DNA of 5,711 nucleotides from Spartobacteria bacterium (GTDB taxonomy: Bacteria > Verrucomicrobiota > Verrucomicrobiia > Chthoniobacterales > Chthoniobacteraceae), in contig JANXZI010000730.1 of the NCBI GenBank assembly GCA_025355595.1, positions 1 through 5,711 of the forward strand, written 5' to 3'. The number at the start of each line of letters is the position of its first letter. Positions within the stretch are counted from its first letter, which is position 1. The notes under the pieces were generated by a model. The model made no database searches. It saw only the letters and a list, made by a program, of their open reading frames with translations, and was not told where the DNA came from. Shown here piece after piece: positions 1 through 4,751 of this stretch. A program made the position numbers and the translations under genes.

Positions 1-450
1 CTCCCAGAAGTTCGGGTACCACTCGATCATGCGCTTCACGTGATCCACCGCATTGCGATCCGCTCCATTGAAGCCGCAGATGAAAGGATGGAAACGCCGG
101 CGATCCGCCTCCGGCAGCGCGGAGATTTCCCGCTGCACGAGTACGTCGGTCGCCGAGTACCAGTAGAAGCGCCCGTCGTCGTCGAGGTAATATTGCGGCT
201 GCTCGTGCTCACGCTGCGACCATTCCTTCACGAGCGGCATCCCGGAGATCATCGTTTCATCCACGCCCGCGCGATCCATCGCCGCGAGCACCGCGCGTGC
301 GCCCTCCGTGCGCTGGAGGAAATCCACGAGATGCAGATGGCAGTCCGAGAGCCGGTGGCGCACCGGCTCGGCGCTGGTGTCCGGTTCATCCGCACGGATG
401 CCTGCGGCGAGGAAGATGGCGGTGATCGCGAGTGGGAGTGAGCATTTCAT
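1..450 (-). CDS. Exported amidohydrolase (TIM-barrel metal-dependent hydrolase), N-terminal part
   Basis: The first 150 codons of a gene that continues beyond position 1. Translating the minus strand from the ATG at 450 gives a hydrophobic signal peptide (residues 1-20, ending G-I-R-A before D-E-P), then the strand-1 motif SDCHLHLVDF, whose H38 and H40 form the H-x-H metal pair of the amidohydrolase superfamily. Further segments typical of the amidohydrolase-2 type are GMPLVKEW (70-77), FYWYSATD (95-102) and HPFICGFN (121-128). Family members hydrolyse or decarboxylate small organic substrates with a bound metal; the substrate cannot be named here. The remaining metal ligands lie outside the window. 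The signal peptide points to a periplasmic enzyme, less usual for this family. No Shine-Dalgarno sequence precedes the start. It is divergent from the isomerase gene, 104 bp away. Family call is firm; substrate unknown. Confidence 0.82.
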   Translation of the reverse strand, partial: MKCSLPLAITAIFLAAGIRADEPDTSAEPVRHRLSDCHLHLVDFLQRTEGARAVLAAMDRAGVDETMISGMPLVKEWSQREHEQPQYYLDDDGRFYWYSATDVLVQREISALPEADRRRFHPFICGFNGADRNAVDHVKRMIEWYPNFWE

Positions 451-518
451 GTCGGGGAGAGCGAACGGTGTGCGTGCGACGAAATCGAGCCGATTCGCGG
501 AGTCGCGGAACACACCGC

Positions 519-548
519 TTGCCGCGGGACATCCCCAGCACCTAGCTT
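519..548 (+). promoter_or_regulatory. Weak sigma-70-like promoter candidate for the FKBP gene
   Basis: TTGCCG at 519-524 and TAGCTT at 543-548 are separated by 18 bp in the 104-bp divergent gap. If used, transcription would begin about 7 bp after the -10 box, at or next to the ATG at 555, giving a leaderless transcript. That would fit the absence of a ribosome binding site. Both boxes match consensus poorly, so this is only a suggestion. Confidence 0.2.
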
Positions 549-554
549 CCGCGC

Positions 555-1019
555 ATGACCCGTTCGCCGCTCGCAATCCTCGCCGCCGTCGCCACATTGC
601 TCTGCGTCGCGCCCATGGCGCACGCGCAGGCGGGACAGGAAAAGGGCGAGGCATACATCGCCGAGAATGGCCGGAAGGAAGGCGTGAAGACGCTGCCGAG
701 CGGACTGCAATACCGCGTGATCAAGGACGGCGACGGCAAGCATCCGACAAAGGCCGAGCAGGTCGTCGTCCACTACAAGGGCACGCTGATTGACGGGCGC
801 GAATTCGACAGCAGCTACAAGCGCGGCGAGCCTGCGAAGTTCGGCGTGTCGCAGGTGATCAAGGGCTGGACCGAGGCACTCCAGCTCATGAAGGAAGGCT
901 CGAAGTGGACGCTCTACGTCCCGTGGTATCTCGCCTACGGCGAGAAGGGATCGGGAAAACTGATCGGCCCGCACGAGACGCTCGTCTTCGAGGTGGAATT
1001 GATCGCGGTGCTGAACTGA
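555..1019 (+). CDS. Secreted FKBP-type peptidyl-prolyl cis-trans isomerase
   Basis: A 154-residue protein that catalyses cis-trans isomerisation of X-Pro bonds, helping proteins fold outside the cytoplasm. Residues 1-24 form a signal peptide (T-R-S, hydrophobic core, A-H-A before Q25). A short charged linker leads into one complete FKBP domain, about residues 44-153. The binding-pocket residues of the family are present: Y74 in VVHYKG, F84-D85 in GREFDSS, F96, V101-I102 and W105 in QVIKGW, Y128 in AYG, I137 in IGP and F145 in the final strand LVFEVEL. Mip/FklB-type proteins often carry an N-terminal dimerisation helix region; here that part is very short, so this is a minimal single-domain form. 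The ATG at 555 is chosen because it gives the complete signal peptide. There is no Shine-Dalgarno sequence. It converges on the phosphatase-fold gene. Confidence 0.93.
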   Translation: MTRSPLAILAAVATLLCVAPMAHAQAGQEKGEAYIAENGRKEGVKTLPSGLQYRVIKDGDGKHPTKAEQVVVHYKGTLIDGREFDSSYKRGEPAKFGVSQVIKGWTEALQLMKEGSKWTLYVPWYLAYGEKGSGKLIGPHETLVFEVELIAVLN

Positions 1020-1021
1020 AG

Positions 1022-1168
1022 GGGGAAAAGTTGAACGTTGAGAGGCGGAAGACGTGCGGCGCGCACGCAGATCGTCCAATGGAACCGGCGCAGACATCGC
1101 AGTTCAAAAATAGCAGGTCTGCTTCCCCTTCCTCTCAACTCTCAACCCTCACCTCTCAACTTTTCCCC
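1022..1168. repeat. Heptamer-based inverted-repeat element in the convergent gap
   Basis: A perfect 13-bp inverted repeat, GGGGAAAAGTTGA (1022-1034) and TCAACTTTTCCCC (1156-1168), bounds the element. The arms are heptamers: GTTGAAC and GTTGAGA on the left (1030-1043); TCTCAAC, TCTCAAC, CCTCACC and TCTCAAC on the right (1133-1160). Inside are a tight hairpin, CGTGCG/CGCACG with a 3-nt loop (1053-1067), and a looser pair, GCAGAC (1090-1095) with GTCTGC (1117-1122). It starts 3 bp after the isomerase stop and ends one base before the phosphatase-fold stop triplet. It could form a cruciform or long RNA hairpin acting on both convergent transcripts, but no U-tract follows, so a classical terminator is not shown. 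It has no coding capacity of its own. Confidence 0.75.
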
Positions 1169-2380
1169 TCACAGCGCTTCGCGGAGGATTCTGAAAATGT
1201 CCGTGCTATCCAGAAACCCACGCAGCTTCTCCGCGCCGAGGCCCGCGCCGAGCGCGAGCACATCCTCCGCGGTGTTCACGCCCGCGGCCGCATCGCGTGC
1301 GACGGGTTCGTTCGGCTTCGCGTTCTTCGGCCCTGTCGCCCAGGTGATGTACGGATTCCCCTCCGGCGTCAGCCCGAGCAGCGCTAGTCCCTTGTCCTGC
1401 CGCATGGGATAGCCGCTGAATGCAAAGCCGCCCACGCTCGCTCTCCCCACGGCGACGATCAGTGATTTTTCCCCCGCGTACCGCACCGCGGTTCCGATGG
1501 CGCGATCGAGTTCCAGCGTCTCCCGCATCAGGTGCTCGCCGTCATTCAGCAGGCACGCCTGCGAGATCAGCGCCTCGTCCACCACGAGCACGTAGCCGCG
1601 GCGACTCGTCTCCAGGCATTCGATTGCGTGATGCACGAGATCCGGGAGCGACGGCTGTGCGCCGGCCAGTTCGCGCTTCTTGGAAAAATCCATCCCGCCC
1701 TCGGCGAACAGCCCGAACAGCGTCCCGTCGTGGTAGTGCCCCGCGGCCTCCAGTTCCGCGCGCGTCCGGACCACGTTCCAGCCCGGCGCTTCCAGGCCCG
1801 CGAGCAAGTTCCTCCCATCCTTGCGCCGCCCGCTTTTTCCTTCCGGAAAAAAGTCCTCACTCCCTCCCCCGAAGATCACCTTGAACTGCGGCGCAGCGAC
1901 CAACTGCAACGCGAGCGCCGGCCCGTCCTCGGCATTTCCGGTGTGCGCGTAAAATGCCGCGGACGACGCAGCGGTGAGGCTGCCATTCGTCACGAGGCCG
2001 ACGGCACGCCCTTCCTTGCGTGCAAGTTCGAGGATGGACGCCACTGTCTTGCCCTCCTCATCCACCCCGGCCGTGTGATGCCGCGCCCGCCGCCCCGTCG
2101 CCAGTGCGCTCGCCGCAGAGGCCGCGTCGGGCACTGCGAACTGAGCCGGATCATTGCGCACGAGCGCGGAATTCCGCAGCAGCCGCTCCATCTCCAGCCG
2201 GTGCCCCGCGCCGTTTTCATAAAGCCGCGCCGCCGTGAGATGCCGCGTGACGAGCCCGTCGCTCACGAAAATGATGATCCCGTACGGACGCTGCACGACC
2301 CAAAAACGGACGTACAGCACGCCGAGCCCGACGAAGCCGAGCAGGATCGCAAGAGCGAGCAGATTATTCCGAAGCCGCAT
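1169..2380 (-). CDS. Membrane-anchored alkaline phosphatase-fold protein lacking catalytic residues
   Basis: A 403-residue protein. Residues 7-27 form an N-terminal membrane helix, with the rest presumably periplasmic. The order of alkaline phosphatase blocks is intact: IIIFVSDGLV (35-44, D41 matching the first metal Asp), VPDAASAASALATG (83-96), GLVTNGSLTAASSAAFYAH (128-146), VIFGGGSEDFF (168-178), VLVVDEALISQACLLND (264-280), VNTAEDV (368-374) and a C-terminus like the family's. By hand alignment to E. coli PhoA, the Ser nucleophile (S102) is A86, D153 is A137, T155 is S139, R166 is A150, E322 is D268 (or E269), D327 is S273, H331 is L277, the D369-H370 pair is absent (G312-R313) and H412 is N369. 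Phosphomonoesterase activity is therefore unlikely; a binding or regulatory role is inference. The ATG at 2380 gives the membrane anchor; a longer reading would translate the upstream repeat. It is divergent from the transporter gene. Confidence 0.85.
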   Translation of the reverse strand: MRLRNNLLALAILLGFVGLGVLYVRFWVVQRPYGIIIFVSDGLVTRHLTAARLYENGAGHRLEMERLLRNSALVRNDPAQFAVPDAASAASALATGRRARHHTAGVDEEGKTVASILELARKEGRAVGLVTNGSLTAASSAAFYAHTGNAEDGPALALQLVAAPQFKVIFGGGSEDFFPEGKSGRRKDGRNLLAGLEAPGWNVVRTRAELEAAGHYHDGTLFGLFAEGGMDFSKKRELAGAQPSLPDLVHHAIECLETSRRGYVLVVDEALISQACLLNDGEHLMRETLELDRAIGTAVRYAGEKSLIVAVGRASVGGFAFSGYPMRQDKGLALLGLTPEGNPYITWATGPKNAKPNEPVARDAAAGVNTAEDVLALGAGLGAEKLRGFLDSTDIFRILREAL

Positions 2381-2447
2381 GAAGCTGCGGATACAACGCC
2401 GCGCGCGCGCCTTGGCAATGAGAGAATCGGGGCTACGCGGGGAAAAG

Positions 2448-2587
2448 CATTCAACGCCCAACGCCCAACGCCCAACGCTCAGCATCGAACGTCCAGGGGA
2501 ATCCATCAGCACCTTTCGACATCTTCCAAACGTGCGGGCACTGCTGCCTTGGAAGTTGGACGTTGGGCGTTGGACGTTGAAAATGTT
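2448..2587. repeat. GTTGGRC heptamer palindrome in the divergent gap
   Basis: The left arm holds four tandem heptamers, three CAACGCC and one CAACGCT (2452-2479), followed by a degenerate copy. The right arm holds GTTGGAC, GTTGGGC, GTTGGAC and GTTGAAA (2555-2582), the reverse complement type. In the middle, CTTCCAA (2523-2529) pairs with TTGGAAG (2549-2555) around a 19-nt loop containing GTGCGGGCAC (2532-2541). The element fills most of the gap between the divergent phosphatase-fold and transporter genes, ending about 43 bp before the transporter ATG. It resembles REP or MITE-like intergenic palindromes. The architecture matches the element at 1022-1168. No transposase gene is nearby and no target-site duplication was recognised. 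Confidence 0.8.
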
Positions 2588-2629
2588 TTGCTGCTTGGCC
2601 TCCGCCCCCCACGCCTGTCTTCTCCCGCG

Positions 2630-4003
2630 ATGCACGAGCAGCCAGCACCATTTCACCGCGACGCGAAGAGGGCCGTCGCGCTGCTGCTCACGATCAATCT
2701 CTTCAACTACATCGACCGCCAGATCCTCTCCGCAGTCTCGGACCCGCTCGGCGCGGAATTCCATCTCAGCGACGCACAGACCGGGCTGCTCTCCACCGCA
2801 TTTCTCTACGCGTATATGGTCGGTGCCCCGATCCTCGGGCGCCTGGCGGAGCGCGTCTCACGCTGGTGGATCATCGCGGGCAGCGTGGCCGTGTGGAGCA
2901 TCGCGAGCGGGCTGACCGGCTTCGCGGGAAATTTCGCCGGGCTCTCCTGCGGCTTCGCCGTGCTGCTCGCGAGCCGCGTCATCGTCGGCGTCGGCGAGGC
3001 TGGCTACGGCCCCGCGGCACCCGCGCTCATCTCGGACTATTTCCCCATCGAGAAGCGCGGGAAAATCATGGCGCTTTTCTACGTCGCGATCCCGGTGGGC
3101 AGCGCGCTCGGCTACGTCATCGGGGGGCAGATGAATGCACGCTTCGGCTGGCGCTGGGCATTCTACAGCGTCGTGCTGCCGGGCCTCGCGCTGGCGGTGC
3201 TGTCGTGGTTCATGCGCGAGCCGCACCCGCACCGCGTGCGCGCCGTGAGCACCGGCTCGCTGCGTGCCGATGCCCGCGCGCTGCTCCGCATCCCGTCCTA
3301 CCTGCTGAACACCGCCGCGATGACCGCCATGACCTTTGCCATCGGCGGCATCGCGTTTTGGATTCCGAAATACATGCAGCAGCGCCTCGCCGAGCAGCGC
3401 GGGCTGTGGCCGATGTGGGTGCTCGACCAGATGCAGCTCTTGCGCTCACCGCACATCGAGACGCAGAAAAAAGAGCTGCTCAACGAGGTCAACACGAAAT
3501 TCGGCATCATCGTCGTCATTGCCGGCATCCTCTCCACGGTCGCCGGCACCTGGCTCGGGGAAAAGCTGCGCCCGCGGTTCAGCGGCGCGTATTTTTCTGT
3601 CTCCGGCATCGCCATCGCCCTCGCCTTTCCCTGCACGCTCGCGATGCTGCACCTCCCCTTCCCCTACGCTTGGGCCGCCGTCTTCGGCGCAGTGTTTTTC
3701 CTCTTCTTCAACACCGGCCCTGCGAACACCGCGCTCGCGAACGTGACGTCACCCGCGATGCGCGCCACCGCGTTTGCGATCAATATTTTCTTCATCCACG
3801 CACTCGGCGACGCGATCTCCCCGCCGCTCATCGGCCTGGTGAAAGACAAAACGTCGTGGGACACCGCATTCAACCTCGTCTCGCTCATGATGGTGCTCGC
3901 GAGCGCATTGTGGTTCATCGCCGCGCGCTACCTCGGCGCGGACACCGCGGCCGTGGAGAAAATCGAATCCGCCCGCGACACCGAGGAGGCAAAGGCGGTC
4001 TAA
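2630..4003 (+). CDS. Major facilitator superfamily transporter, Spinster-like
   Basis: A 457-residue inner-membrane protein with the hydrophobicity pattern expected of a 12-helix MFS carrier. The first helix contains LFNYIDRQIL (24-33), typical of the Spinster/organic anion branch. The MFS motif A equivalent is GRLAERVSR (70-78) between helices 2 and 3. Helix 4 carries R116 and GEAGYGPAAP (122-131), then SDYFPIEKRG (135-144) and the helix-5 stretch FYVAIPVGSALGYVIGG, all Spinster-like. Substrates in this branch include lipids, sugars and organic acids; none can be assigned here. A polar stretch of about 40 residues (249-290) separates helices 7 and 8. The ATG at 2630 is chosen because it begins just before helix 1; the frame stays open far upstream, but only antisense to the neighbouring gene and through the repeat. 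There is no Shine-Dalgarno sequence. Its TAA overlaps the methyltransferase stop. Confidence 0.88.
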   Translation: MHEQPAPFHRDAKRAVALLLTINLFNYIDRQILSAVSDPLGAEFHLSDAQTGLLSTAFLYAYMVGAPILGRLAERVSRWWIIAGSVAVWSIASGLTGFAGNFAGLSCGFAVLLASRVIVGVGEAGYGPAAPALISDYFPIEKRGKIMALFYVAIPVGSALGYVIGGQMNARFGWRWAFYSVVLPGLALAVLSWFMREPHPHRVRAVSTGSLRADARALLRIPSYLLNTAAMTAMTFAIGGIAFWIPKYMQQRLAEQRGLWPMWVLDQMQLLRSPHIETQKKELLNEVNTKFGIIVVIAGILSTVAGTWLGEKLRPRFSGAYFSVSGIAIALAFPCTLAMLHLPFPYAWAAVFGAVFFLFFNTGPANTALANVTSPAMRATAFAINIFFIHALGDAISPPLIGLVKDKTSWDTAFNLVSLMMVLASALWFIAARYLGADTAAVEKIESARDTEEAKAV

Positions 4004-4641
4004 GTCGCGCGCTGCCACAGGTCGCTGTGCAGCAGGCCCCAATCCGCAAGCAGGCGCTTTGACAGCGCGAAGCCGCTGCGCTCCAGAAACGCATCCGGCG
4101 GCGTGAGTCTCCGCGCAGGCAGCCGGGTCACGCGCCGGAAAAAGCAATACATCGCGCGCAGAATGCAGCGCGCCCGCCATTTCGCAAAGCCCGACGATGG
4201 CTCGCAGAAATCCGCGAGCAGCCAGCGCGCCTCCGCCGTACCCGCAGCGGCGAGCCGAGGGACGAGCTTCGCGAGTTGCTCCGGCGCAAAGCAGTCGAGG
4301 AAGAAATGCGTGACGAGCAAATCAAACTGCGCGTCCGGCGGCTCCCATCGCAGCGCGTCCGCGTGCATGAATTCGATCCCCGCATCGCTGAGTCCACGCT
4401 TCAGCACACGGGCACGCGCACATCCCAGCATCCTCGCACTCGCGTCCACGCAGGTGAAATGCGCATCGGGAAACGCGCGCAACAATTCCACCAGGCAGCG
4501 GCCATTCCCCTCGCCCAGCATCAGCACGCGGTGCGGCGGCGGGATGTCGCGAATGAATGCAGTGCGGCACCGCTGGAGCTTGCCGCCGGCGAGCAGCCAC
4601 TCCATCCAGCGATAGTGCGGCGCGAGACGGTCGAAGCTCAT
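4000..4641 (-). CDS. Class I SAM-dependent methyltransferase
   Basis: A 213-residue cytoplasmic protein with a Rossmann-type methyltransferase core. The glycine-rich SAM loop is VLMLGEGNGRCL (39-50). The acidic residue ending strand 2 is D66 in CVDASARML, expected to bind the SAM ribose. HADAL (93-97) is the next SAM-contact segment, and FDLLVTHFFLDCF (106-118) is strand 4 with the usual post-strand motif. The opening segment FDRLAPHYRWMEWLL is characteristic of UbiE-like small-molecule methyltransferases. The C-terminal third is rich in Arg and aromatic residues and presumably forms the substrate site; the acceptor is unknown. The ATG at 4641 has no Shine-Dalgarno sequence. It lies 110 bp downstream of the sulfatase on the same strand, so co-transcription is possible, though a palindrome intervenes. 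It converges with the transporter gene, stops overlapping by 4 bp. Confidence 0.85.
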   Translation of the reverse strand: MSFDRLAPHYRWMEWLLAGGKLQRCRTAFIRDIPPPHRVLMLGEGNGRCLVELLRAFPDAHFTCVDASARMLGCARARVLKRGLSDAGIEFMHADALRWEPPDAQFDLLVTHFFLDCFAPEQLAKLVPRLAAAGTAEARWLLADFCEPSSGFAKWRARCILRAMYCFFRRVTRLPARRLTPPDAFLERSGFALSKRLLADWGLLHSDLWQRAT

Positions 4642-4648
4642 AAAACCG

Positions 4649-4731
4649 GTAGCCGCGTTTGCAAAAACGCGGGCACTCTTTCAGTCCCAATCGCCGAATA
4701 AATCACCCCGCGCCTTCAAAGTTGCGGCTAC
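4649..4731. repeat. Palindromic intergenic element with internal hairpin
   Basis: Outer inverted repeats GTAGCCGC (4649-4656) and GCGGCTAC (4724-4731) enclose a strong hairpin, CCGCGTTT (4653-4660) and AAACGCGG (4665-4672), with the 4-nt loop GCAA. The two pairings share bases and would compete. The element fills most of the 110-bp gap between sulfatase and methyltransferase. On the minus strand the hairpin ends 11 bases before the methyltransferase ATG, with a TTTT tract directly before that ATG. It could thus attenuate transcription or affect translation of the methyltransferase, but the T-tract is too short and too distant for a confident terminator. It does not contain the GTTGRRC heptamers of the other two elements. 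Confidence 0.55.
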
Positions 4732-4751
4732 ACGCGGCAGCGCGGCGCAGC

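Noticed and set aside
447..1097. A 216-residue minus-strand frame over the isomerase gene.
   Set aside because: It is antisense to a complete FKBP domain and has no family features.
1169..2380. A decaying pseudogene, as an explanation for the lost catalytic residues.
   Set aside because: There is no frameshift or internal stop, the protein is full length, and non-catalytic scaffold blocks are well kept; loss is confined to the active-site positions.
2452..2582. A CRISPR-like short repeat array.
   Set aside because: The 7-bp units are contiguous, have no spacers, and occur in opposite orientations on the two arms; there are no cas genes.
1532..4003. An 823-residue plus-strand reading frame that would fuse a long N-terminal part to the transporter.
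   Set aside because: The first 366 codons are antisense to the phosphatase-fold gene and run through the heptamer repeat; they have no recognisable protein character, while the MFS fold begins right after the ATG at 2630.
2866..4062. A 398-residue plus-strand frame in another phase.
   Set aside because: It is Arg/Ala/His-rich with no hydrophobic pattern and lies over the transporter, as expected for a frame shadow in GC-rich DNA.
4653..4672. A Rho-independent terminator for the sulfatase.
   Set aside because: The stem is good, but on the minus strand it is followed by CTACCGG before a short TTTT, not directly by a T-tract.
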